Shown here: one piece after another, positions 34,349 through 42,081 of the stretch
Numbering within the stretch: the stretch's first letter is position 1
Layout: the number at the start of each line of letters is the position of its first letter
Origin: Pseudonocardia kujensis
Lineage (GTDB): Bacteria; Actinomycetota; Actinomycetes; Mycobacteriales; Pseudonocardiaceae
DNA length: 64,000 nucleotides
Assembly (NCBI RefSeq): GCF_021283305.1
Contig: NZ_JAJSOK010000028.1
Span: 1-64,000 of the forward strand
Direction of reading: 5' to 3'
Notes under the pieces: generated by a model
The model's database searches: none
What the model was told of the DNA's origin: nothing
What the model saw: only the letters and a program-made list of their open reading frames with translations
Position numbers and translations under genes: made by a program

Positions 34349-34803
34349 CAGTCCTCCTCGTCGCGGGCCAGCAGGTCGCGGCGCTCGTAGACCTCGGCCG
34401 CCTCGCGGACCAGGGCACCGCACACGGTGGCCTGGTACTTGTTCTCCAGGTTCTCGGCGATCCCCAGCAGCTGCTCCTTGCTGGAGGCCCGCGGGCGGAG
34501 CGCGTTGTACATCGCCAGGACCTCGGCGTCGGGCACCGCGGTGAGCTCGGCCGCCCGCCGGAAGTTGGCGGCGAGCTGCCGGCGGTGCACCGACTCGGCC
34601 AGGGTGGCCTGCAGCTGGAGCGTCTCGGGGGCGATCCGCAGGTCCTCCGCGGTGATCTCCCCGGCGACGACGGCGTTCATCGTCAGCGCCGTGATCGGCT
34701 TGCCCGTCGGGGTGCGCAGCAGGTCCTGACGGTTGACCGAGAGCGGGTAGTCGGCGGCCCCGAGGTCGGGGCCGGACCCGGAAGCTGGAGCGGACACGCG
34801 CAT
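34348..34803 (-). CDS. pduE: Diol/glycerol dehydratase, small subunit
   Basis: This is the small subunit of the B12-dependent dehydratase, 151 residues: DYPLSVNRQDLLRTPTGKPITALTMNAVVAGEITAEDLRIAPETLQLQA and ELTAVPDAEVLAMYNALRPRASSKEQLLGIAENLENKY are diagnostic. The ATG at 34803 is preceded by GAGAGGTG. It lies before the large subunit here, whereas enterobacterial pdu and dha operons place the small subunit last. Its stop overlaps the pduC start (TGATG). Confidence 0.95.
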   Translation of the reverse strand: MRVSAPASGSGPDLGAADYPLSVNRQDLLRTPTGKPITALTMNAVVAGEITAEDLRIAPETLQLQATLAESVHRRQLAANFRRAAELTAVPDAEVLAMYNALRPRASSKEQLLGIAENLENKYQATVCGALVREAAEVYERRDLLARDEED

Positions 34804-34954
34804 CACCTCTCGTCGTTCGCCGGGACGGGGGCCACGGGGCGCGGTCGACCGACCGCGGCACCCGTGCCGCCCACCCACCGTTGCGCAGCTGCGCAGGTAG
34901 CGGAAACCCCTACGGCCGTGGGCAACCCGAACGGCGCCTCTCCAGCCGGTGAGG

Positions 34955-35710
34955 TCACGCCACACCCGCGCTGAGCAGGCCCGCGAGGACCGCACCGATG
35001 ATCGGACCGACGATCGGCACCCACGCGTACCCCCACTCGGCACTGCCCTTGCCCCTGATCGGAAGGAGGGCGTAGGCCAGCCGGGGGCCCAGGTCGCGGG
35101 CCGGGTTGATCGCATAGCCGGTGGGCCCGCCGAGCGAGCAGCCGATGCCGATGACGACGAAGGCGACCGCCGCGTAGCCCAGCGCCCCGTTGCCGAACTG
35201 GGGCACCCCCGCGCCGTCGGGCGCCTGGGCCGCCGGGTTGCTGAGGACCCAGAACACGAGCACGAAGGTCGCGACCGCTTCGGTGATCACGTTCCAGCCG
35301 GACCGGGCGACGACGGGGCCGGTGCAGAAGATGCCCCGGGTGTCGCGGTTGCCCTCGGGGTCCTCCTCCACGTTCTTGTCGAAGTTCGCCTTGTAGGCGA
35401 GCCAGCCGACGCAGGCGCCGACGAACGCGCCCACCAGCTGCCCGATCAGGTAGAAGGGCACCTCCGACCACGGCGTCGAGCCGGCGACCGCGAGGCCGAT
35501 GGTCACCGCGGGGTTCAGGTGCGCCCCGGAGGGCGCGGCGATGCTCGCTCCGGCGAACACGGCGAAACCCCAGCCGAACGTGATCATCAGCCAGCCGCCG
35601 CCGGTGCCGAGCGTCGGGCGCAGCACCACGTTGGCCACCACGCCGACACCCAGGAGGATGAGCACCGCCGTGCCCAGGCCCTCCCACACGATGATCGATC
35701 CCGCTGTCAT
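34955..35710 (-). CDS. glpF: Glycerol facilitator (aquaglyceroporin)
   Basis: This is a six-helix MIP channel of 251 residues with both NPA boxes: HLNPAVTIG near residue 71 and INPARDLGPR near 196. The Asp after the second NPA box is the mark of glycerol-conducting channels rather than water-only aquaporins. It lies 151 bases upstream of pduE on the same strand, so glycerol entry is encoded at the head of the dehydratase run. The ATG at 35710 has GGAGGTCC before it. The promoter should be in the 249-base gap shared with the divergent DUF336 gene. Confidence 0.94.
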   Translation of the reverse strand: MTAGSIIVWEGLGTAVLILLGVGVVANVVLRPTLGTGGGWLMITFGWGFAVFAGASIAAPSGAHLNPAVTIGLAVAGSTPWSEVPFYLIGQLVGAFVGACVGWLAYKANFDKNVEEDPEGNRDTRGIFCTGPVVARSGWNVITEAVATFVLVFWVLSNPAAQAPDGAGVPQFGNGALGYAAVAFVVIGIGCSLGGPTGYAINPARDLGPRLAYALLPIRGKGSAEWGYAWVPIVGPIIGAVLAGLLSAGVA

Positions 35711-35959
35711 GCGGACCTCCCTGTCCCGGCCGCCCTGCGCGGCCCGGGCGTTACGGTCCACAGTGCTACGCGTGTGACGGAAGAGGTTGGGCGACAACGG
35801 CCCGCGAAGTCTCACCCTCAGCGGGGGTGGGACCTCACCGCGTGGCGAGGAGGAACCTGACCCAAGGCGGAGCTGTCGGCGGCCGCTCCCGTCCGGTTGG
35901 GTGGAGGGGGCACCGCCGTACCGGGCGGGGCCCGCACGGACTTCCGGAGGGACTCGAGG

Positions 35960-36361
35960 ATGAGCGGGTTGACCCTGGCCGAGGCGCAGAAGGCGCTGAC
36001 GGCCGGCCTGAAGAAGGCCGACGAGATCGGCCAGCCGATGAACATCGCCGTCGTCGACGCCGGCGGGCACCTGCTGGCGTTCGCCCGCCAGGACGGCGCG
36101 ATCCGGGCGAGCATCGACATCTCCCAGCGCAAGGCCGTCACCTCGATCCTCATGGCCGCCCCCACCGGCGCGCTGACCGCACTGGTCCAGCCCGGCGCGG
36201 AGCTCTACGGGCTCGAGCAGCTCGCGGGCGGGCTGGTCATCTTCGGCGGCGGGATCCCCGTGGAGCGCGACGGCGAGATCGTCGGCGCCGTCGGGGTGAG
36301 CGCGGGCTCGGTCGAGCAGGACACGCAGGTCGCGGAGGCCGCGGTCGCGGCCCTCACCTGA
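35960..36361 (+). CDS. GlcG/HbpS/PduO C-terminal-like (DUF336) protein
   Basis: This 133-residue protein consists of a single Haem_degrading/DUF336 domain (MNIAVVDAGGHLLAFARQDGAIRASIDISQRKAVTSILM, GGLVIFGGGIPVERDGEIVGAVGVSAGSVEQD). The same domain forms the C-terminus of PduO and is found alone as GlcG and HbpS, where it can bind haem or cobalamin-related compounds. It is often beside diol dehydratase genes. It is divergent from glpF, with GGAGG upstream of the ATG at 35960. A role in cobalamin or aldehyde handling is inference. Confidence 0.88.
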   Translation: MSGLTLAEAQKALTAGLKKADEIGQPMNIAVVDAGGHLLAFARQDGAIRASIDISQRKAVTSILMAAPTGALTALVQPGAELYGLEQLAGGLVIFGGGIPVERDGEIVGAVGVSAGSVEQDTQVAEAAVAALT

Positions 36362-36376
36362 TGACCGACCCCTGCA

Positions 36377-36476
36377 CGCATCATGGAACCATAACGCTCG
36401 ATTTCCGCCCTCTTGTTCGCATTATGGAACCATAATGCGAAATCGGAGCGGATTCTCAGCGTTATGGTTCCAGGAT
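36377..36476. repeat. ATGGAACCAT-family repeat, triplet
   Basis: Three palindromes lie at 36383-36392, 36424-36433 and 36464-36473, with centre spacings of 41 and 40 bases. The middle one is the most complete: arms CGCATTATGG and CCATAATGCG around AA. The third is in the opposite orientation (TT centre). The element fills the gap between the DUF336 gene and the convergent aldehyde dehydrogenase gene. Confidence 0.9.
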
Positions 36477-36485
36477 GCGGCGGGG

Positions 36486-37868
36486 TCAGGCCCGGGTGAT
36501 CCCGTCGACGCGGCGAGGGCCGGGTGCGCCCTCGCGCAGCTCTGCGGGCAGCGCGGCCTCCGGAATGTTCTGGAACGCCACCGGCCGCAGGAAGCGGGCG
36601 GCCGCGGCGGTGCCGACCGAGGTGGTCGTCGGCGCGGTGGTGGCCGGGTAGGGGCCGCCGTGCTGCTGCGCGTCGCTCACCGTCACGCCGGTGGGCCACT
36701 GGTTCCACAGCACGCGTCCGGCGTGCTCGGCGAGCCGCGCGACCAGCTCCGGCGCGTCGGGGTCGGTGTCGGCCCCCTGGACCGTCCCGGTGAGCTGGCC
36801 ACCGACCGCGTCGAGCACCTGCAGCGCCTCCGGCACGTCGGCGTACTCGAGGATCAGTGCCGCCGGGCCGAACACCTCCAGTTCCAGCAGCTCCGGTCGC
36901 TTGAGCACCTCGACGGCCGTGCTGCGGAACAGCACCGGGCCCCCGCCGACCTCGCCGCGCGCCACGGTCACGGCGGCGGCCATCTCCCGCGCCGCCGTGC
37001 AGAAACCGCCCTCGATGCGCTCGTTGAGCATCGGACCGGCACTCAGCTCGGGCACCGCGGCGAGGAAGGCCTCGGCGTCGGGCACGAGCACGATCCCCGG
37101 CTTGGTGCAGAACTGCCCGGAGCCCAGCGTGACCGACCCGGCGAACCCGGTCGCGATCTCCTCGGCCCGCGCGGCCCAGCCCGCCGGCGTCACGACGACG
37201 GGGTTGGTCGAGCCCAGCTCGCCGTAGAACGGGATCGGCTCCGGCCGCGATGCGGCGAGGTCGAACAGCGCGCGCCCGCCGCGCGTTGACCCGGTGAACC
37301 CGACGGCCTTGATCCGCGGGTCCTGCACCGCCGCCGCGCCGGCGTCCACCCCCTCGATCAGCGCGAACACGCCGTCGGGGAGGTGCGGGGCGACGACCGC
37401 GGCGGTCCGGCGGGACAGCCCGGGGTGCCCCGGGTGCGCCTTGACGACGACGGGGCAGCCGGCGGCCAGCGCGGAGACCGTGTCCCCGCCGAACACCGAG
37501 AAGGCGAACGGGAAGTTGCTGGCCGCGAAGACCAGCACCGGCCCGATCGGGACCTGGGTGCGCCGGATGTCCGGGCGCGGGCCCATCGGCCAGTCCGGGT
37601 CGGCATGGTCGACCCGGACGTCGTGCAGCAGGCCCTGTTCCAGCCGATCGGCGAACAGCCGGGCCTGGAAGGTGGTGCGCGCCAGCTCGCCGGTCAGCCG
37701 TGCCTCCGGCAGGCGGCTCTCGGTCATCGCCGACGGGACGAGCTCGCCCGCGGCGGCGTCGAGCGCGTCGGCCGCGGCGCGCAGCATCGCGGCGCGGTCG
37801 GCAGGGGTGGTGCGCCCGAACGCGCGCGCGGCGGCGGCCGCGCCCGCGAGGGCGTTCTCCAAGATCAC
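36486..37868 (-). CDS. Aldehyde dehydrogenase, ketoglutarate-semialdehyde type
   Basis: This 460-residue NAD(P)-dependent aldehyde dehydrogenase resembles 2,5-dioxovalerate (alpha-ketoglutarate semialdehyde) dehydrogenases. The cofactor region is VFAASNFPFAFSVFGGDT, the general-base glutamate is in YGELGSTNPV, and the catalytic cysteine in SGQFCTKPG. The C-terminus has LWNQWPTGVTVS. It ends the sugar-acid route that makes 2-oxoglutarate. It has the N-terminus of the shorter form of the family. It follows the gntR gene on the same strand and is bracketed by ATGGAACCAT arrays on both sides. GTG start. Confidence 0.85.
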   Translation of the reverse strand: MILENALAGAAAAARAFGRTTPADRAAMLRAAADALDAAAGELVPSAMTESRLPEARLTGELARTTFQARLFADRLEQGLLHDVRVDHADPDWPMGPRPDIRRTQVPIGPVLVFAASNFPFAFSVFGGDTVSALAAGCPVVVKAHPGHPGLSRRTAAVVAPHLPDGVFALIEGVDAGAAAVQDPRIKAVGFTGSTRGGRALFDLAASRPEPIPFYGELGSTNPVVVTPAGWAARAEEIATGFAGSVTLGSGQFCTKPGIVLVPDAEAFLAAVPELSAGPMLNERIEGGFCTAAREMAAAVTVARGEVGGGPVLFRSTAVEVLKRPELLELEVFGPAALILEYADVPEALQVLDAVGGQLTGTVQGADTDPDAPELVARLAEHAGRVLWNQWPTGVTVSDAQQHGGPYPATTAPTTTSVGTAAAARFLRPVAFQNIPEAALPAELREGAPGPRRVDGITRA

Positions 37869-37910
37869 GTGAGGTCCTTCTCCGCGCGCCCCCCTCCCCC
37901 GGAACCGAGC

Positions 37911-37977
37911 GCATCATGGAACCATGATGCGAATTCCGGGGCAGTTTTCGCGCATTATGGAACCATAATGCGAAAAG
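37911..37977. repeat. ATGGAACCAT-family repeat, pair 2
   Basis: Two near-identical palindromes are at 37916-37925 and 37957-37966, both with AA centres and centres 41 bases apart. The first has arms GCATCATGG/CCATGATGC and the second CGCATTATGG/CCATAATGCG. The pair lies between the end of gntR and the start of the aldehyde dehydrogenase gene. Confidence 0.9.
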
Positions 37978-37984
37978 GGTGGCG

Positions 37985-38671
37985 CTAGGTCGTGATGGCG
38001 TTCGAATCCATGTCGGCGACCGTCCACTCCTCGACCTCGTCGAGGTGGACGGCCGCGGCGTCCTGGGCGGCGGCGACGTCGCGCGCCGCCATCGCGTCGA
38101 GGATCTGCAGGTGCCGCCGGGTCGAGCCCTTCGCGCGGTGCGGGCCCGTGGCGCCGAGGATCCGCAGCCAGGCGACGAACGGCTCGACGGACCCGCGGGC
38201 CCGGACCAGCCGCTCGTTGCCGGTGGCCGCGACGATCTCCCGGTGGATGCGGAAGTCGCTGGCGAAGAAGGGCTCGAAGTCGCCCTTCTCGATCGCGGCC
38301 TCGGCCGCCACCGCCTCGGCCCGCAGGTCGGCGATGAGCCCCACGGGCATCAGCGAGGTCGCGAGCCCGGTCGCGACCCACTCGATGCCCTTGCGCAGCT
38401 GGCAGACCTCGCGCACGTCCCGCACCCCGGGCCGGGCCACGAACGTGCCCGACCGCGGACGGGTCTCGATCAGCTGGTCGTGCTCGAGGCGGGCCAGCGC
38501 GTCGCGCACCGGGGTGCGCGAGACGCCGAACTCGTCCGCGACGGCCTGCGGATCCAGCCGGGAGCCGGGCTCGAACACGCCGGTGACGATGCGCTCGCAC
38601 AGGATCCGGTAGAGCTGCTCGGCGATCGACTCGACGACCAGCGAGGCCTTCCCGGGCGTTGGTGCGGTCAC
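37985..38671 (-). CDS. GntR/FCD-family transcriptional regulator
   Basis: This is a 228-residue regulator: winged helix at residues 10-80 (LYRILCERIVTGVFEPGSRLDPQAVADEFGVSRTPVRDALARLEHDQLIETRPRSGTFV) and a C-terminal FCD ligand-binding domain with the usual metal-ligand pattern (DFRIHREIVAATGN, HLQILDAMAARD, AAVHLDEVEEW). FCD regulators typically sense organic acids. The GTG at 38671 follows GGGGGAGCC, 23 bases after the DapA-family gene, so it is cotranscribed with it and probably controls the local divergon. Confidence 0.93.
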   Translation of the reverse strand: MTAPTPGKASLVVESIAEQLYRILCERIVTGVFEPGSRLDPQAVADEFGVSRTPVRDALARLEHDQLIETRPRSGTFVARPGVRDVREVCQLRKGIEWVATGLATSLMPVGLIADLRAEAVAAEAAIEKGDFEPFFASDFRIHREIVAATGNERLVRARGSVEPFVAWLRILGATGPHRAKGSTRRHLQILDAMAARDVAAAQDAAAVHLDEVEEWTVADMDSNAITT

Positions 38672-38694
38672 GGCTCCCCCACTGTGCGTGATGT

Positions 38695-39582
38695 CTAGTC
38701 GATCAGATTAGCGGCTCGGAGGGCGGTGGCGATCCGCTCCCGCTCCTCCGCCGAGGCCGGGGCGAACGGCTTGCGCGGCAGCCCGCCCTCGCGACCCTGC
38801 AGCTGCAGCGCCGCCTTGAGCGTGGCCGGGAGGTTGGGCCCGTCGATGGCGCGCCACACCGTCAGGATGCGCTCGTGCAGCTTCAGCGCGGTCGCGTGGT
38901 CGCCGGCCTGGACCGCGTCCCACAGCTCGACCGACAGCTTCGGCGTGACGGTCGGGATCGCCGCCAGGGCACCGTGCGCGCCCATCACGAACGCCGGGTA
39001 GTGCAGGTCGTCGAGGGCCGCGAGGATCGTGTAGCGGTCCCGGACGCGGTGCAGCAGGTCGGCGAGCCGGTGCATGTCGCCGCCGGACTGCTTGACGGCC
39101 ACGACCTGCGGCACCACCGACATCTTCTCGATGGTGTCGACGGGGACCAGGGCCCACGGCACGACGTTGTAGAGCACGATCGGCAGGTCGGTGGCCTCGC
39201 CGACGAGCCGGTAGTGCTCGATCGTCTCCTCCTCGGACGGCGAGAAGACGTAGTGCACCGGGGTGACCTGCAGGGCGTCGACCCCGGCCTCCTTGAGCGC
39301 CAGGGAGTAGCGGATCGCCTGCGCGGTCGAGTTCTGGATGACGCCGCCGATGACCGGGACGCGGCCGGCCACCTCGTCGACGACGACCTCGCAGATCGCC
39401 TTGCTCTCCTCCAGCGACAGGGTCTGCCCCTCGCCGGTGCTGCCGCAGGCGCAGATCGCGGTGACGCCCTGGTCGAGCAGGTACTTCACCTCGCCACGCA
39501 GGAGCTCGAGGTCGACCTGGTCGTTCTCGTCGAACGGGGTGACGACGGTGGAGATCATCCCGTGCAGGGCCAGGTCCTTCAT
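38695..39582 (-). CDS. DapA-family aldolase/dehydratase
   Basis: This 295-residue class I aldolase is of the dihydrodipicolinate synthase superfamily. The Schiff-base lysine is in VVAVKQSGGD, the conserved tyrosine in PIVLYNVVPW, and the keto-acid-binding motif is CGSTGEGQTLS. With a GntR regulator, an MHS transporter and a ketoglutarate-semialdehyde-type dehydrogenase around it, a keto-deoxy sugar acid aldolase or dehydratase role is more likely than lysine synthesis. AAGGAG precedes the ATG at 39582. It is divergent from the transporter gene. Confidence 0.85.
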   Translation of the reverse strand: MKDLALHGMISTVVTPFDENDQVDLELLRGEVKYLLDQGVTAICACGSTGEGQTLSLEESKAICEVVVDEVAGRVPVIGGVIQNSTAQAIRYSLALKEAGVDALQVTPVHYVFSPSEEETIEHYRLVGEATDLPIVLYNVVPWALVPVDTIEKMSVVPQVVAVKQSGGDMHRLADLLHRVRDRYTILAALDDLHYPAFVMGAHGALAAIPTVTPKLSVELWDAVQAGDHATALKLHERILTVWRAIDGPNLPATLKAALQLQGREGGLPRKPFAPASAEERERIATALRAANLID

Positions 39583-39624
39583 GGTTCTCCTTCTCGGCCT
39601 CACGAGGCCTTGTCTCACATCTGG

Positions 39625-39635
39625 TGTCTGATACA
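39625..39635. promoter_or_regulatory. TGTCTGATACA, candidate GntR operator
   Basis: An interrupted palindrome TGT-CTGAT-ACA lies in the 100-base gap between the divergent DapA-family gene and the transporter gene. FCD-type GntR proteins often bind short palindromes of this size, and the divergon's own gntR gene is in the leftward unit. The assignment rests on position only. Confidence 0.35.
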
Positions 39636-39682
39636 TTAGCGGCCACATTGCAGGAACACCAGCAGGTACGAGGGAGTGCCCG

Positions 39683-41068
39683 ATGACTGCTCCACAGAAG
39701 GACGGCGGGACGCCGGTCAAGAGGGTCGTGTGGGCGAGCGCCCTGGGCACGACGGTCGAGTACTACGACTTCACCCTCTACGCGACCACGGCCGCGCTCG
39801 TCTTCAACAAGATCTTCTTCCCCGCCGGCGACGCGCTGGTCGGCACCCTGGCCGCGTTCGCCACGTTCTTCGTCGGCTACCTCGCCCGCCCGCTCGGCGG
39901 TGTGATCTTCGGCCACTACGGCGACCGGCTCGGCCGCAAGACCATCCTGATCATCACGATGGTGCTGATGGGCGGCGGCACGTTCGCCGTCGGCCTGCTG
40001 CCCTCGTACGAGACGATCGGCATCTGGGCGCCGATCCTGCTCGTCCTGATCCGCCTGCTGCAGGGACTCGGCATGGGCGGCGAGTACGGCGGCGGCGTGC
40101 TGATGGCGCTGGAGTACAGCCCGAAGCGGCGCCAGGGCTTCTTCACCTCGCTCGTGCACATCGGCACCCCGGCGGGTGTCCTGCTGCCGGTCGGCATCGT
40201 CACGATCCTCGACTCCACGCTCCCCGAGGGCGCCTACGAGTCCTGGGCCTGGCGGATCCCGTTCCTCGCCAGCATCGTGCTGATCGCGCTGGGCGTGTAC
40301 ATCCGCACGCACGTCAGCGAGAGTCCGGAGTTCGTGAAGGCGCGCGCCCAGAAGGAGGCGCACGCGCTCCCCGTGAAGGAGCTGTTCCGCACGAACACCG
40401 CCCGGGTCGTGCTGTCGATCCTGGCGAAGATCGCCGAGTCCGGGCTGTTCAACGTCTACTACGTCGTCGCGATCGCCTACGTCACCACCGAGCTGGGACT
40501 GCCCCGCGAGCCCGTGCTGCTCGCGGTGCTGATCGCGTGTGCGGTGGAGTGCCTCACGCTGCCGCTGTTCGGCGCCCTGTCCGACCGGATCGGGCGGCGC
40601 AAGGTCTACATCGGTGGCGCCGTGTTCCAGATCCTGCTGGCCGTCCCGTTCTTCCTCATGGTCTCGACCGGGAACTTCTGGCTGACGGTGCTGGGCATGA
40701 CGCTCGGTCTCGCCGTCGGGCACGGCGCGATGTACGGCGCGCAGGCCGCGCTGTTCGCCAACCTCTACCCCGTCTCCGTCCGCTACACCGGGCTCTCGGT
40801 CACCCAGCAGGTCGGCGCGACCCTGGGCGGCGGGCTCGCCCCGCTGGCCGGGACCGCGCTGCTCGCCCTGGGCGGCGGGCACTGGGGCTGGCTGGTCGTC
40901 TACGCGATCGGTATCGCGCTGATCTCGTCGATCGCCGCGAGCCGGCTCAGCTGGGGTGAGGCGCGCACCGGGGGTACCCCGGAGGTCGAGAGCACCGGCG
41001 TCGAGCGCAGCACCGACGACCGTGGTAGCGAGAGCAGCACCGACGAGCGTCCCCGGGAGAACGCCTGA
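39683..41068 (+). CDS. MHS-family MFS metabolite:proton symporter
   Basis: This is a 461-residue 12-helix permease of the metabolite:H+ symporter family. Signature parts are ALGTTVEYYDFTLYATTAALVF near the start, FGHYGDRLGRKTILI between helices 2 and 3, GLGMGGEYGGGVLMALE, and GALSDRIGRRKVYI in the second half. Relatives carry organic acids, shikimate, betaine or sugar acids. The last 45 residues are a charged Ser/Thr/Glu-rich tail. Its stop overlaps the dhaK start (TGATG), so the substrate may feed the DhaK/DhaL kinase. Confidence 0.9.
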   Translation: MTAPQKDGGTPVKRVVWASALGTTVEYYDFTLYATTAALVFNKIFFPAGDALVGTLAAFATFFVGYLARPLGGVIFGHYGDRLGRKTILIITMVLMGGGTFAVGLLPSYETIGIWAPILLVLIRLLQGLGMGGEYGGGVLMALEYSPKRRQGFFTSLVHIGTPAGVLLPVGIVTILDSTLPEGAYESWAWRIPFLASIVLIALGVYIRTHVSESPEFVKARAQKEAHALPVKELFRTNTARVVLSILAKIAESGLFNVYYVVAIAYVTTELGLPREPVLLAVLIACAVECLTLPLFGALSDRIGRRKVYIGGAVFQILLAVPFFLMVSTGNFWLTVLGMTLGLAVGHGAMYGAQAALFANLYPVSVRYTGLSVTQQVGATLGGGLAPLAGTALLALGGGHWGWLVVYAIGIALISSIAASRLSWGEARTGGTPEVESTGVERSTDDRGSESSTDERPRENA

Positions 41069-42081
41069 TGTCCCTACCCTTCCACCCCGCCGACGGGGAC
41101 CCGGTCCCACCCGCGCTGCGCGGGTTCGCGCGGGCCCACGCCGACCTCGTGGAGCTGCACGAGAAGCCCGCGCACCTGGTGGCGCGGCACCGGGCCCCGG
41201 CCCGCCGCGTCGGGCTGGTCTCCGGTGGGGGTTCCGGCCACGAGCCGCTGCACGCCGGGTTCCTCGGCCGCGGGATGCTCGACGCCGTCGCCCCCGGCAA
41301 GGTCTTCGCCTCGCCGCACAACAAGCAGGTCCTCGAGGCCTCGCGGAAGGCCGCCGGACCGGCGGGCGTGATCCACGTCGTGAAGAACTACACCGGCGAC
41401 CGGATCAACTTCGGGATCGCGGCCGAGCGGCTGCGCCTGGAGGGGATCGAGGTCCGCCGCGTCCTCGTCGACGACGACCTCGCCACCGAGTCGGACGAGA
41501 CCGCCACCGGGCGGCGCGGGACCGGTGCCACCGTCGTCGTCGAGAAGCTGCTGGGCGCGGCCGCCGACACCGGGCTCGGGCTCGACGAGCTCGCCGCCCT
41601 GGGCGCGGAGTTCGCCGCGGCCTCGCGCAGCCTGGCCGTGGCCTCGCGGGCGCAGACCTCGATGCACACCGGACGCCCGGCGTTCGACCTGGAGGCCGGC
41701 GAGCTGGAGTACGGCGTGGGCATCCACGGCGAGCGCGCGCAGAAGACGATCGACCGGCCCGGCACCGAGGAGCTGGTCGACCGGATGCTCGACGAGCTCG
41801 TGGCCGGCCTGCCCGAGGGCCCGGAGGAGGTCCTCGCCGTCGTCAACGGGATGGGCGGCACCACCCTGCTCGAGCTGTACGGGCTCCACGACCTGGTCGC
41901 GGCCGGGCTGGAGCGCCGCGGGCTCACCCTGGCCGGCGAGCTGGTCGGCACGTTCGTCCCGGCGCTGGACATGGCGGGCTTCTCGCTCACCCTGACCTGG
42001 CTGCAGCCGGAGTGGAAGGCCTGGTGGGCCGCCCCCGCGGTCACCCCGGCCTTCCCGCGTACCGTCGAGGAGGTCGCCTGA
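41068..42081 (+). CDS. dhaK: Dihydroxyacetone kinase, DhaK subunit
   Basis: DhaK binds dihydroxyacetone or another small ketose covalently through a histidine. The 337-residue protein shows LVSGGGSGHEPLHAGFLGRGMLDA, ASPHNKQVLEA, VKNYTGDRINFG and the hemiaminal-forming His220 in EYGVGIHGERAQ. It is split from DhaL, as in PTS-dependent kinases, yet no DhaM phosphoryl donor is nearby. Its start overlaps the transporter stop and its stop overlaps the dhaL start, so the three form one translationally coupled unit. The ketose could be other than dihydroxyacetone. Confidence 0.92.
   Translation: MSLPFHPADGDPVPPALRGFARAHADLVELHEKPAHLVARHRAPARRVGLVSGGGSGHEPLHAGFLGRGMLDAVAPGKVFASPHNKQVLEASRKAAGPAGVIHVVKNYTGDRINFGIAAERLRLEGIEVRRVLVDDDLATESDETATGRRGTGATVVVEKLLGAAADTGLGLDELAALGAEFAAASRSLAVASRAQTSMHTGRPAFDLEAGELEYGVGIHGERAQKTIDRPGTEELVDRMLDELVAGLPEGPEEVLAVVNGMGGTTLLELYGLHDLVAAGLERRGLTLAGELVGTFVPALDMAGFSLTLTWLQPEWKAWWAAPAVTPAFPRTVEEVA

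Noticed and set aside
35711..35959. Cobalamin riboswitch before glpF and the B12-dependent dehydratase genes
   Set aside because: No B12-box-like conserved core was found on the minus strand in this gap or in 34804-34954.
36486..37868. Aldehyde dehydrogenase as the CoA-acylating PduP partner of the dehydratase
   Set aside because: The sequence has the classical ALDH general-base Glu and FCTKPG cysteine of ketoglutarate-semialdehyde dehydrogenases, not the PduP type.
38695..39582. The DapA-family gene as true dapA of lysine synthesis
   Set aside because: It is linked to a GntR regulator, a transporter and a sugar-acid-type dehydrogenase rather than to dapB or lysine genes, and CGSTGEG departs from the usual DapA motif.
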